Positions 42,661-52,686 of a stretch of 64,000 nt of DNA are shown here, piece by piece. The stretch's first letter is position 1. The number at the start of each line of letters is the position of its first letter. Below the pieces are notes generated by a model. The model made no database searches. It was not told the origin of the DNA and saw only the letters and a list, made by a program, of their open reading frames with translations. The stretch comes from Variovorax boronicumulans. Lineage in GTDB: Bacteria > Pseudomonadota > Gammaproteobacteria > Burkholderiales > Burkholderiaceae_C. The stretch lies in NCBI RefSeq assembly GCF_029892485.1, contig NZ_JARXVG010000002.1, forward strand, positions 62,001 through 126,000. The letters are read 5' to 3'. Position numbers and translations under genes: made by a program.

Positions 42661-44554
42661 GGCAGGTCGGCGGGCGGGCCTGCACCGGCTGCTGCTGATC
42701 CTTGCGCTGCTGCTGCCGTGCGCCACGGGCCATGCGCGCCCGGCCGATGCAGCCGGCAGCCTGCCCGACGGCATGGACGTGCGCTTCGCCGAGGCCACGC
42801 TCGAACCCGACGGCCTGCCGCCGGAGGTACGCCAGGTGCAGTTGCCCTTCCGGTGGGACCACGCATTTCCCGGCCGCGGCGGCAAGGCGAGCTACCGCAT
42901 CGAACTCCCGGCCGTGGCCGTGCCCGAGGGCGGGCCCGCGGCGCTGCTGTTCTCGGGCGTGGGCAACCAGGTGGCGGTCTCGCTCGACGGCGCGCTGATT
43001 GCGAGCTTCGGCAGCCTCGGCAACCCCGCCTACGACGCGGCCAAGGGCTCCCAGCTGGTGTCGGTCGCCGCGGCCCTGCACCGCAGCAGCCAGCCGCAGC
43101 AGCTCGTGATCCGGACCACGCTGCAGCGCCAGCGCGGCGGCGGCCTCGCGAGCATCCGCTACGGCGCCGAGGCGCCGCTCGCCTCGCTTTACCGCACGCA
43201 GCAGAACTGGCGCAACAACTCGGCCATCGTGTACGCGGTGAGCCTGCTGCTGATGGGCGGGCTGGCCGGCGGCCTGTGGCTGCGCCAGCGCGATGCGCTC
43301 TACGGCTGCTTCGCGCTGGCCGCGCTCTCGGGCGTGACGCGCAACCTCGACCGCGTCTGGCCCGAAGTGCCGGTGCCCTGGCCGCTCTGGGGCGCGCTGG
43401 TGGCGGTCTGCTATGCCTGCCACATCGGGCTCATCGCGCGCTTCGTGCTGCTGGTGCTGGATCGCAACCCGCCGTGGCTGGTGCGCTCGATCTACGGGGC
43501 GCTGGCGCTGTCGGTCACGCTGGCCTGCGCTTCCTTCGCGCTCGCCAGGCCCACGCTGTGGACCGCCGGCCTGGTCGTCCTGCAGCTGACCAGCATCGTC
43601 TGCCTGCCCTACGTGATCCACGGTGCGTTCGTGGCGCGGCGGCGCATCGCGGCCGTGCTGATGGCGGCGGGCACGCTCGCCATCCTGGCCGGCGCGCACG
43701 ACCTGCTGCTGGTGCGCATGGGCCTCTTCGGCGGCGCCTACTACACGCTCACGCCGCATGCGATGTTCTTCTTCGTGATGATCCTGGCCGGCCTCGTGGT
43801 CGAGCGCTACAGCCGCACCGTGGCCGACTACGGCGCGCTCAACGCCAACCTCGCGGCCCGCGTCGCCGAGCGCGAGGAACAGCTGCGCGGCGCCTTCGAG
43901 TCCCTGCGCCTGCAACAGCAGGAACAGGCGGTGCTGCTGGAGCGCCAGCGCATCATGCGGGAGATCCACGACGGCGTCGGCTCGCAGCTGGTGGGCCTGC
44001 TCAACGTGGTGACGCAGCCTTCGCCCGACCGTGGCGTGGTCGAGGAGCATGTGAAGCTCGCGCTCGACGAGATGCGCATGGCGGTCGATTCGCTGCAGCC
44101 CACGCAGGACGACCTCTCCACCGTGCTGGCCACGCTGCGCTACCGGCTGCAGCCGCGGCTGGATGCGGCCGGCATCGAGCTGGTCTGGGACGTGGGCCTC
44201 ATTCCCGCCGTCGCACCCTTCGCGGCCCAGGCGGCACTGCAGTTGCAGCGCATCCTGCTGGAGGCTTTCACCAATGTGCTCAAGCATGCGGCCGCCACGC
44301 GCATCGTGATGCAGGTGAGCTGGCACGGGGACGAATCGCCGCCGCTGGTGCGCATCGTGCTCACCGACAACGGACGCGGCCTGCCCGTCACAAGCGGCGG
44401 GGCCGATGCAGCCGGAAGGCCGATGGGCCATGGCATCGCGAACATGCGCTCGCGCGCGCAGGCCATCGGCGCGCGGCTGGAGATAGAGCCGGCGGACGCG
44501 GAAGCCGGTGGCGGCACGCGCGTGCGGCTGGAATGGCCCTGTGCCCTGACCTGA
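42602..44554 (+). CDS. 7TMR-DISM-type sensor histidine kinase
   Basis: A ~650-residue kinase: signal/first helix (LLLILALLLPCATGHA), an extracytoplasmic beta-rich domain (~50-200), seven hydrophobic helices (~205-410), a short coiled coil, HisKA_3 with ERQRIMREIHDGVGSQL, and HATPase with DNGRGLP and MGHGIANMRSRAQAIGA. The start is uncertain: the only ATG that keeps the signal peptide is at 42602, inside the regulator gene; no ATG, GTG or TTG occurs between the regulator stop and the hydrophobic segment. Partner of the preceding regulator. The signal is probably a carbohydrate-like ligand, by analogy only. Confidence 0.85.
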   Translation: MCTTNRKLCSKPATWAGFPEAGRRAGLHRLLLILALLLPCATGHARPADAAGSLPDGMDVRFAEATLEPDGLPPEVRQVQLPFRWDHAFPGRGGKASYRIELPAVAVPEGGPAALLFSGVGNQVAVSLDGALIASFGSLGNPAYDAAKGSQLVSVAAALHRSSQPQQLVIRTTLQRQRGGGLASIRYGAEAPLASLYRTQQNWRNNSAIVYAVSLLLMGGLAGGLWLRQRDALYGCFALAALSGVTRNLDRVWPEVPVPWPLWGALVAVCYACHIGLIARFVLLVLDRNPPWLVRSIYGALALSVTLACASFALARPTLWTAGLVVLQLTSIVCLPYVIHGAFVARRRIAAVLMAAGTLAILAGAHDLLLVRMGLFGGAYYTLTPHAMFFFVMILAGLVVERYSRTVADYGALNANLAARVAEREEQLRGAFESLRLQQQEQAVLLERQRIMREIHDGVGSQLVGLLNVVTQPSPDRGVVEEHVKLALDEMRMAVDSLQPTQDDLSTVLATLRYRLQPRLDAAGIELVWDVGLIPAVAPFAAQAALQLQRILLEAFTNVLKHAAATRIVMQVSWHGDESPPLVRIVLTDNGRGLPVTSGGADAAGRPMGHGIANMRSRAQAIGARLEIEPADAEAGGGTRVRLEWPCALT

Positions 44555-44560
44555 AGAACA

Positions 44561-44902
44561 CTAGCGCAGCGAGAACGCCAGCGCGACCGCGCCCAGCGCC
44601 AGCAGCCCGAGGCCGGCGATGAACACCATCTCGCCCCAGGCCTCCAGCCGCACGCCCGCGCGGCGCGAACGCATCGACATGAAAGACAGCAACGCGCTGG
44701 CCAGGAAGACCAGCGCGTCGACGGCCAGCAGCCGGTCGATCACCAGCCGCATGTCGCCGCGCGGCCCGAGGTGGCCGATCGACATGACGGTCATGCACAC
44801 GCCGATCATGGTGGCCGACGTGGGCAGGATGTGCGCGGAGAGGCCGTTGGCCGCCGCGCGTTCCTGAACCACGACCAGAGGCAAATGGTCTGGCGACTTC
44901 AT
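44561..44902 (-). CDS. small integral membrane protein, unknown function
   Basis: A 113-residue protein with three predicted membrane helices (ATMIGVCMTVMSI, LLAVDALVFLASALLSFM, MVFIAGLGLLALGAVALAF) and a short soluble N-terminus. No family recognised with confidence. It starts 18 bp after the degQ-like gene on the same strand and may be co-transcribed. It ends 6 bp from the convergent kinase stop. Confidence 0.65.
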   Translation of the reverse strand: MKSPDHLPLVVVQERAAANGLSAHILPTSATMIGVCMTVMSIGHLGPRGDMRLVIDRLLAVDALVFLASALLSFMSMRSRRAGVRLEAWGEMVFIAGLGLLALGAVALAFSLR

Positions 44903-44920
44903 CCGGCGGGTGCCTGTGGA

Positions 44921-46405
44921 TCAGCCGATCCGCACCGGCACGAAGATCTTGTCTTCGCCGCGCTGGATCAGAAGCGCCACCGATTTGTTGGTCGCCTTCG
45001 CCACCACCTCGCGCACCTGCTCCAGGCTCTGCGCGGGAGTGCCGTTGATGGCCAGCAGCACGTCGCCGGCCTGCACGCCGGCCTGCGCCGAGGGTCCGGC
45101 CGCGTCTTCGATCAGCAGGCCGCTCTCGACACCGGCCTCGCGCTTCTCCTGCGGCTGCAGCGGGCGCAGTGCCAGGCCCAGCTTGCCCTGGCCCGCGCCG
45201 GTGTCGGCCTTCGCGACCTGGGCCGGCTTGTCGCTGGCATCGCCGAGCTTGGCCTGCAGTTCCTGGCGTTCGCCCTGGCGCCACACTTCGAGCGTGACCT
45301 TCTTGCCCGGCGCCTGCTGCCCGATCACCGCGGGCAGGTCGCCCGACGAAACGATGGCCTGGCCGTCGACCTTGCGGATCACGTCGCCCGCCTTCAGGCC
45401 CGCCTTGTCGCCGGGCCCGCCCTTCTCGATGTTCGAGACCAGCGCGCCTTCGGGCTTGTCGAGCTTGAACGAATCGGCGAAGGCCTGGTTCACTTCCTGC
45501 ACCGCCACGCCCAGGCGCGCATGCGAGGCCTTGCCGGTCGCGACGATCTGGTCCTTCACCTGCACGGCCACGTCGATCGGGATCGCGAACGACACGCCCT
45601 GGTAGCCGCCGCTGCGGCTGTAGATCTGCGAGTTGATGCCGACCACCTCGCCGCGCGTGTTGAGCAGCGGGCCGCCGGAGTTGCCGGGGTTCACCGCCAC
45701 GTCGGTCTGGATGAAGGGCACGTAGCTGTCGTCGGGCAGCGTGCGGCCCTTGGCGCTCACGACGCCGGCCGTCACCGTGTTCTCGAAGCCGAAGGGCGAG
45801 CCGATGGCCAGCACCCATTCGCCGACCTTCAGGTCCTTGGTGTTGCCCAGCGCGAGCACGGGCAGGTTCTTCGCATCGATCTTCAGCACGGCGATGTCGG
45901 TCTTGGCATCGGCGCCGAGCACCTTGGCGCGGTATTCGCGGCGGTCGGTCAGCTTGACGGTGACCTCCTTGGCGTCCTTCACGACGTGGGCGTTGGTGAT
46001 GATGATGCCGCCGGCGTCGACGATGAAGCCCGAGCCCTGCGCGCGCACCGGCACGTCGCGCTGCTGTTGCTGCTGCTGGCCGCGCGGGCCCATCTGGCCC
46101 TGGAAGCGGCGGAAGAACTGGAACATCGGATCGTCCGGGTCGACGCCCTGGATCTCGGCCGCGGCTTCGTCGTCCGACGCCTTCATGGTGCCGGTCACGC
46201 TGATGTTGACCACGGCGGGGCCGTCGCGCGAGGTGATGGTCGAGAAGTCGGGCAGCGTCACCATCGCGGGGGCGGCAGCGATGGGGGTGGCGTTGGTCGG
46301 GGCGCTCACGGCGCTGGTGTAGGCGCCGGCACCGATGGCACCGATCACGCCGGCGCTTGCCAGGGCGATCACCAGGGCGCGGGGGGAAGTCAGTCGGGTG
46401 TTCAT
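44921..46405 (-). CDS. DegQ/DegP-family periplasmic serine protease
   Basis: A 494-residue Do-type protease. An N-terminal signal/anchor (ALVIALASAGVIGAIGAGAY) is followed by the chymotrypsin-like domain with His in ITNAHVV, Asp in KTDIAVLKI and Ser in GNSGGP. A Gln-rich loop (RGQQQQQQRD) replaces the LA loop region. Two PDZ domains follow (~residues 300-390 and 410-490). It provides envelope quality control. The ATG at 46405 is preferred to 46441, which has no signal-peptide logic. A PmrA/QseB-like direct repeat lies 62 bp upstream, and a two-component pair follows on the upstream side, suggesting regulation by that pair. Confidence 0.92.
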   Translation of the reverse strand: MNTRLTSPRALVIALASAGVIGAIGAGAYTSAVSAPTNATPIAAAPAMVTLPDFSTITSRDGPAVVNISVTGTMKASDDEAAAEIQGVDPDDPMFQFFRRFQGQMGPRGQQQQQQRDVPVRAQGSGFIVDAGGIIITNAHVVKDAKEVTVKLTDRREYRAKVLGADAKTDIAVLKIDAKNLPVLALGNTKDLKVGEWVLAIGSPFGFENTVTAGVVSAKGRTLPDDSYVPFIQTDVAVNPGNSGGPLLNTRGEVVGINSQIYSRSGGYQGVSFAIPIDVAVQVKDQIVATGKASHARLGVAVQEVNQAFADSFKLDKPEGALVSNIEKGGPGDKAGLKAGDVIRKVDGQAIVSSGDLPAVIGQQAPGKKVTLEVWRQGERQELQAKLGDASDKPAQVAKADTGAGQGKLGLALRPLQPQEKREAGVESGLLIEDAAGPSAQAGVQAGDVLLAINGTPAQSLEQVREVVAKATNKSVALLIQRGEDKIFVPVRIG

Positions 46406-46466
46406 CTGTCGGTTCCTTTCATTGCGTGGGACGCAAAACACGATGAAAGGAATGTCGTTGCGCTGG

Positions 46467-46482
46467 CTTAAGCGCGGCTTAA
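46467..46482 (-). promoter_or_regulatory. PmrA/QseB-like direct repeat upstream of degQ-like gene
   Basis: CTTAA at 46467-46471 and again at 46478-46482, an 11-bp period (one helical turn), which is the architecture of PmrA/QseB boxes. It overlaps the kinase stop codon and lies 62-77 bp before the protease ATG. The nearby OmpR-family regulator (48013-48672) is of the QseB/PmrA subgroup. Confidence 0.5.
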
Positions 46483-47840
46483 ACGGGATTCACGCCCTCT
46501 TTGCCCCTGGGGGAGGGCGCGAACACCACGCGCACGCGCAGCCCGCCGAGACTGGGGGACTTTTCCAACGTCACCGTCGCACCGTGCAGTTCCGCAATCG
46601 ACTTGACGATCGCCAGCCCCAGGCCGCTGCCCGGCGCCTGCGGTTCGCCCGAACGGTAGAAGCGGTCGAGCACGCGCTCGCGCTCGGCCTCGGGCAGGCC
46701 GGGGCCGCTGTCGTCCACGCTGAGTTCGATGGCATCGCCGAGCTTCGCGATGCCGATGTCGACACGGCCCTCCTCGGGCGTGTACTTGACCGCGTTGTCG
46801 AGCAGGTTACGCAGCAGCATGCGCAGCGCCTCGGGCTGGCCCTTGACCACTGCCGCGTCGGCATGCGCCACGCCGATGTCGATGCGCCGCGCCTGCGCGG
46901 CAGCGACAGCATCCGAGATGGCAAGCCGCGCGACTTCGGCCAGATCGACCGGCTCCGGCTTCGCACCGGCCGCCATGCTGGCCTCATGCCGGGCCAGCGC
47001 GAGCATCTGTTCGACCAGCCGCGTCGCGCGGTCGATGCCCGCGACCAGCCGGCTCACTGCGAGGTCGCGCGCCGCATCGTCGTGCGCGCGCTGCAGGCCT
47101 TGCACCTGCAGCTTCAGTGCCGCGAGCGGCGAACGCAGCTCGTGCGCGGCATCGGCGACGAAGTGCTTCTGCGCATCGAAGGCATGGCGCACGCGGCCGA
47201 ACAGCAGGTTGAGTTCCTGCACCAGCGGGCGCACCTCTTCGGGCAGGTCCTCCTCGCTCACCGGCGAAAGATCGTCGGCCTGCCGCGATGCCACTTGCTT
47301 TCTCACGCGCGCCACCGGCGCGAGCGACCGGCTCACGACCCACCACACGACCAGCATCAGGAGCGGCGCCATCAGCGCGACCGGCGCGATGGTGCGCAGC
47401 GCCAGCGTGCCGGCCATGCTGCGGCGCGCCGCCATGTCCTGCGCCACCTGGATCACCAGGCCGCGCGTCTGCATCGAGAACACGCGGTAGGTGGTGCCGC
47501 GCGCGCGCACGTCGGCAAAGCCCAGCACCGCGAGCTGCGGCAGCGCGGCCTGGTCGGCGGATTCGAAGACGCGCACGCCGTCGGCGGTCCACACCTGCAC
47601 CACGAAGTCGAAGTTCTGCTCGCCGCCGCCGATGCCGCCGACGGCCGCGCTGGGCGGCAGGCCCGAGCGCAGCGACATCGCCATCTGCTGCATGTGGTAG
47701 TCGAAGATCTCGTCGGCCTCGTGCAGCACCGTGCGGTAGGCCACGATGGCCTGGGCGCCCGCGGCCAGCACGATGGCCGCGAGCAGGAACCACAGGAGGC
47801 GCGCGCGCAGCGATCCGGTCACCCAGCGCCAGCCGTTCAT
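46479..47840 (-). CDS. QseC/PmrB-like sensor histidine kinase
   Basis: A 453-residue membrane kinase. The first TM helix is LLWFLLAAIVLAAGAQAIVAY; a ~125-residue periplasmic domain of the 2CSK_N type and a second TM near residue 165 (VALMAPLLMLVVWWVVS) follow. Then come HAMP, HisKA (FVADAAHELRSPLAAL) and HATPase (NLLDNAVKYTPEEG, DDSGPGLPE, GSGLGLAIVKSIAELHG). It is preceded by its regulator, separated by 172 bp containing the 110-bp repeat. It probably senses an envelope condition and acts on the protease gene downstream. Confidence 0.93.
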   Translation of the reverse strand: MNGWRWVTGSLRARLLWFLLAAIVLAAGAQAIVAYRTVLHEADEIFDYHMQQMAMSLRSGLPPSAAVGGIGGGEQNFDFVVQVWTADGVRVFESADQAALPQLAVLGFADVRARGTTYRVFSMQTRGLVIQVAQDMAARRSMAGTLALRTIAPVALMAPLLMLVVWWVVSRSLAPVARVRKQVASRQADDLSPVSEEDLPEEVRPLVQELNLLFGRVRHAFDAQKHFVADAAHELRSPLAALKLQVQGLQRAHDDAARDLAVSRLVAGIDRATRLVEQMLALARHEASMAAGAKPEPVDLAEVARLAISDAVAAAQARRIDIGVAHADAAVVKGQPEALRMLLRNLLDNAVKYTPEEGRVDIGIAKLGDAIELSVDDSGPGLPEAERERVLDRFYRSGEPQAPGSGLGLAIVKSIAELHGATVTLEKSPSLGGLRVRVVFAPSPRGKEGVNPV

Positions 47841-47887
47841 CGCACCACCTCCATGCCCTGGTGCCCGCTCGCAGGTCGGCTCCTGCC

Positions 47888-47997
47888 CCCTCTCCCCTTG
47901 GGGAGAGGGCCGGGGCGAGGGCCGACGGCGATGGCGGAGACAGTGCGCGTGCGAAGGCCCACGCCCTCACCCCAACCCTCTCCCCGAGGGGAGAGGG
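47888..47997 (-). repeat. 110-bp twin-palindrome dispersed repeat, copy 2
   Basis: Palindromes CCCTCTCCCC/GGGGAGAGGG at 47888-47909 and 47976-47997 flank a 66-bp spacer that matches copy 1 (8420-8529) in reverse orientation, for example GGGGTGAGGGCGTGGGCCTT on this strand. Equal length and conserved spacer show a true dispersed element. It sits between regulator and kinase genes of one operon, where it could form paired hairpins in the mRNA and lower kinase expression. Confidence 0.85.
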
Positions 47998-48012
47998 AGC
48001 AAGAGTTCGCGC

Positions 48013-48672
48013 TCATACCTTGGGCACCATGTAGCCAACCCCGCGCACGTTGCGGATCAATTCCGCCCCCAGCTTTTTGCGCAGCCCATGCACATAGACC
48101 TCGACCGCGTTGCTGCTGATCTCGTCCTTCCAGCTGTAGAGCTTTTCTTCGAGCTGGGCGCGCGAGAGCACCATGCCCGGACGCGCCAGCAGCGGCTCGA
48201 GCACCGCCCATTCGCGCGCAGACAGCACCACCGGCTGGCCGGCCACGGTGACCTCGCGCGTGGCCGGGTTGATGCTCACGCCCATGTGCTCGTACACCGG
48301 CTCGGCGCGCCCCGCCGCGCGGCGCAGCAAGGCGCGGATGCGGGCCAGCAGTTCATCGAGGTCGTAGGGCTTGAGCACGTAGTCGTCGGCGCCCGCATCG
48401 AGCCCCTCGATGCGCTGCTGCACCGAGTCGCGCGCGGTGGCGATCAGCACCGGCATGCGCTGCTTGCGGGCGCGCAGGCTGCGCAGCACTTCGAGGCCGT
48501 CGCGGCGCGGCACGCCCAGGTCGAGCAGCACCAGGTCGTACTGCTGGGTGCGCAGGGCCGATTCGGCGGCCTCGCCGTCCTTCACCCAGTCCACCGCGTA
48601 TTGCTCGGCGCGCAGCAGGTCGAGCACGGCCTCGCCGATCATCACGTCGTCTTCGAGAAGCAGGAGTCGCAT
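48013..48672 (-). CDS. OmpR-family response regulator, QseB/PmrA type
   Basis: A 219-residue regulator: receiver with acidic EDD at 7-9, Asp51 (LLDLGVPRRDG), Thr/Ala switch at LIATARD, Lys in DDYVLKPYD, and a winged-helix domain (LSAREWAVLEPLLARPGMVL, VEVYVHGLRKKLGAELIRNV). Partner of the kinase that follows. A PmrA-like direct repeat before the DegQ-like gene gives a plausible target. Its promoter should lie in the 222-bp gap containing the large inverted repeat. Confidence 0.93.
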   Translation of the reverse strand: MRLLLLEDDVMIGEAVLDLLRAEQYAVDWVKDGEAAESALRTQQYDLVLLDLGVPRRDGLEVLRSLRARKQRMPVLIATARDSVQQRIEGLDAGADDYVLKPYDLDELLARIRALLRRAAGRAEPVYEHMGVSINPATREVTVAGQPVVLSAREWAVLEPLLARPGMVLSRAQLEEKLYSWKDEISSNAVEVYVHGLRKKLGAELIRNVRGVGYMVPKV

Positions 48673-48734
48673 GTTGTGTGTTCCGTTGTCCGGTCTGCGG
48701 GATTCGAGGCAGTGGCTGCGGCGAAGTTCAGTTC

Positions 48735-48895
48735 AGAGGCTGAGAGGCAATTCGGCGTGACCGCGCAGCCCCCGCAAATGCCTCCAATCAAGGCGCAAAG
48801 CACAGCCATAGCTCGGGTTATGGCGAGCATTTGCAACGCAGAGTAGGGGCATTTGCGGGGGATGAGCGGTCATGTCGGATTGCCTCTCAGCCTCT
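48735..48895. repeat. 161-bp imperfect inverted repeat
   Basis: Two 48-base arms (48735-48782 and 48848-48895) are reverse complements with about five mismatches; shared blocks include AGAGGCTGAGAGGCAAT and CCCCCGCAAATGCC. The 65-bp centre contains a smaller AGCCATA/TATGGC hairpin. The right arm ends on the first base of the stop codon of the IclR gene, so the element reaches coding sequence. It may be a MITE-like insertion or a transcribed hairpin and fills most of the gap upstream of the response-regulator gene. Confidence 0.75.
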
Positions 48896-49665
48896 CAGAG
48901 CAGCGAGCGGACTTCGCGGGCGGCCTCGAAAAGGAGCGGCAGCATCTCGCGCTGCAGGGCTTCTTCCTGGTAGCGCGTGCCCGACAGCACCACGTTGAGC
49001 GCAGCCACCGTGTGACCCTGCATGTCGCGCAGCGGCACCGCGAGCGCCTGCACCCCGAGCTCGTGCTCCTCGCTGGCAAAACAATAGTCGTCCTTGCGCG
49101 TGCGGGCAATCAGCTGGCGCAGGCCCCGGGCCTGCGTGACGGTGTGCGGCGTCAGCCGTGCGAGGTGCCGGCCCTTGAGCCACTGGGTGAGCTGGGCGGC
49201 GGGCATGGCCGCCAGCAGCACGCGGCCGGTGGACGTCGCATGCGCCGGCAGCCGCGCGCCCAGGTGCAGGCCGTAGGCCAGCACGCGCGTCGGTGTGCCG
49301 TAGCTGCCGCTGCGCGCGACGATGACCACCTCCTCGCCATCGAGCACCACCGCGGAGAACGATTCGCCGGTCTGCGCCGCGAGCCGGTTGAGCGTGGGCT
49401 GCAGCGCGCGCGGCAGGCGCGACGAAGCGAGGTAGCTGCCCGAGAAGCGCAACACCTTGGGCGCCATCCAGAAATAGCTGCCGTCGGTCTCCAGGTAGCC
49501 GAGGTGGGCCAGCGTCAGCAGATGGCGCCGGGCGGCGGCGCGCGTGAGGCCGGCGCGTTCGGCGGCCAGCGTGGCATTGAGGCGCTGGCGCTCGGTGTCG
49601 AAGCTTTCGAGCACCGCCATTCCCTTGGCGATGCCTTCGATGAAATCGGCTTTGGCGATGGTCAT
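48895..49665 (-). CDS. IclR-family regulator, PobR/PcaR type
   Basis: A 256-residue regulator: N-terminal winged helix (GMAVLESFDTERQRLNATLA, AERAGLTRAAARRHLLTLAHLGYLETDG) and a GAF-like IclR effector domain with HATSTGRVLLAAMP and FASEEHELGVQALAVPLRD. Divergent from pobA with a palindromic operator between, so it is very probably the 4-hydroxybenzoate-responsive regulator of pobA. The ATG at 49665 starts the conserved part. The 3' end abuts the 161-bp inverted repeat. Confidence 0.88.
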   Translation of the reverse strand: MTIAKADFIEGIAKGMAVLESFDTERQRLNATLAAERAGLTRAAARRHLLTLAHLGYLETDGSYFWMAPKVLRFSGSYLASSRLPRALQPTLNRLAAQTGESFSAVVLDGEEVVIVARSGSYGTPTRVLAYGLHLGARLPAHATSTGRVLLAAMPAAQLTQWLKGRHLARLTPHTVTQARGLRQLIARTRKDDYCFASEEHELGVQALAVPLRDMQGHTVAALNVVLSGTRYQEEALQREMLPLLFEAAREVRSLL

Positions 49666-49690
49666 TCGGGGTGTGTTTTCGAAGTGTTGC

Positions 49691-51384
<1,694 letters not shown>

Positions 51385-51400
51385 GGTGCTTCTCCGGGTC

Positions 51401-51760
51401 TCAGGGACAGACCGCCTCGACGTTGTTGCCGTCGGGGTCGATCAGGAAGGCCGCGTAGTAGGTCGGGCTGTAGTCGGCACGCGGCCCGGCGCCGCCGTTG
51501 TCGATGCCGCCGGCCTTCAGGCCCGCCTTGTGGAAGGCCGCGACGGCCCGGTGGTCGGGTGCGCGGAACGCGAGGTGCGTGCCCGGCCCCTTCACTCCCT
51601 TGGCCGCGTAGAGCCACAGGGCGGGCGCGTCCACCGGGCCGATGCCGGCATAGCTGTCGTCGTGGCTGCCCAGCACATGGCCGAGGGGTGCGAGCGCGGC
51701 TTCGTAGAAGCGCCGACTCGCGGCGAGGTCTGTGACTTTCAGTCCGATGTGGTCGTACAT
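51401..51760 (-). CDS. VOC-family (glyoxalase-like) protein
   Basis: A 119-residue single-module vicinal-oxygen-chelate protein. Metal-ligand candidates are His in YDHIGLKV, His in THLAFRAP and Glu in NNVEAV. The family spans glyoxalases, dioxygenases and resistance proteins; the substrate is unknown. AGGAAG precedes the ATG, which lies inside the 3' end of the AraC gene (22-bp overlap), so the two are co-expressed. Confidence 0.87.
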   Translation of the reverse strand: MYDHIGLKVTDLAASRRFYEAALAPLGHVLGSHDDSYAGIGPVDAPALWLYAAKGVKGPGTHLAFRAPDHRAVAAFHKAGLKAGGIDNGGAGPRADYSPTYYAAFLIDPDGNNVEAVCP

Positions 51761-52650
51761 GGCGATGACTTCCTGCTTGATGAATGAACCAGGCGGTCAT
51801 CATTGAGCAGGGTCGCCATGCGGTCTTGGAGAATCTTGCGGTCGCCCCTGGCGGCCTGGCGAAAGCCGCGTGGCGACACGCCGGCCGCACGGTGGAAGGT
51901 GCGAACGAAGTTGCTGAGGTCGGCAAAACCGACGTCGAAGGCCACGTCGGTCACGGGCCGGTCGTCGTCCGCCAGCAGGCGCGCCGCATGCCGCAGGCGC
52001 GAGCGGACCAGGTACTGGTGCGGCGTGACGCCCAGCACCTGCGAGAACAGGCGCAGGAAATGGAAGGAACTCAGGCCCGCTTCGGCGGCCGCGCCTTCGA
52101 GGCCGATGTCGTCGTGCGAGTGGGCGTCGATCCACATCGCGGCATCGACGGCCCGGCGCCTGTCGCGCGGCGTGGCGGACCGCGACGGCGGCTTGCCGCG
52201 GCCGCCCACCACTTCGACGAAGCGGCTCGCGAACCACATGCCCAGTTCGTCGAGACCGACGTCGCTCTCGCCCTCGGCGGCGACCTGCGCAAGTTCGCCG
52301 AGCACCATGAGTTCGGGCAGCGGCGGGAGCCCTGCGGTGCGCCAGGTCTGCCTGTCGCCGCCGATCAGGTCGACGAAGCCGGGCGACAGGTGGAACGCCA
52401 GGCACTCGTCGCCGCAGATGTGGTGGTCATGTGTGCAGACGTACTCGTCGCCCGGGCAACCGACCAGCACCGAGCCGGCCACCAACTCATACGCGTTGCC
52501 GCGCGTGCGATAGCCGAAGCTGCCCTTGCGCACGTACGAGACCGAGTAGTCCTCGTGCATCTCGGTGAACGACGGCGCACCCGGTCCCGCGTCGCAGCGG
52601 TAGCTGGACACGCGGATCGGGTCGGTCTGCAGTTCGGTGGTGATGAGCAT
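51739..52650 (-). CDS. AraC-family regulator
   Basis: A 303-residue regulator with an N-terminal AraC-type cupin ([35 protein letters not shown]) and two C-terminal HTH units ([20 protein letters not shown] and [22 protein letters not shown]). A Cys/His-containing segment [13 protein letters not shown] may bind metal. It lies between the molybdopterin hydroxylase gene and the VOC/SRPBCC genes, all on one strand, and probably regulates them. Confidence 0.9.
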   Translation of the reverse strand: MLITTELQTDPIRVSSYRCDAGPGAPSFTEMHEDYSVSYVRKGSFGYRTRGNAYELVAGSVLVGCPGDEYVCTHDHHICGDECLAFHLSPGFVDLIGGDRQTWRTAGLPPLPELMVLGELAQVAAEGESDVGLDELGMWFASRFVEVVGGRGKPPSRSATPRDRRRAVDAAMWIDAHSHDDIGLEGAAAEAGLSSFHFLRLFSQVLGVTPHQYLVRSRLRHAARLLADDDRPVTDVAFDVGFADLSNFVRTFHRAAGVSPRGFRQAARGDRKILQDRMATLLNDDRLVHSSSRKSSPCTTTSD

Positions 52651-52686
52651 GCGAGATGTGCCCTTCGAACACCTGTTGGCGGATCT

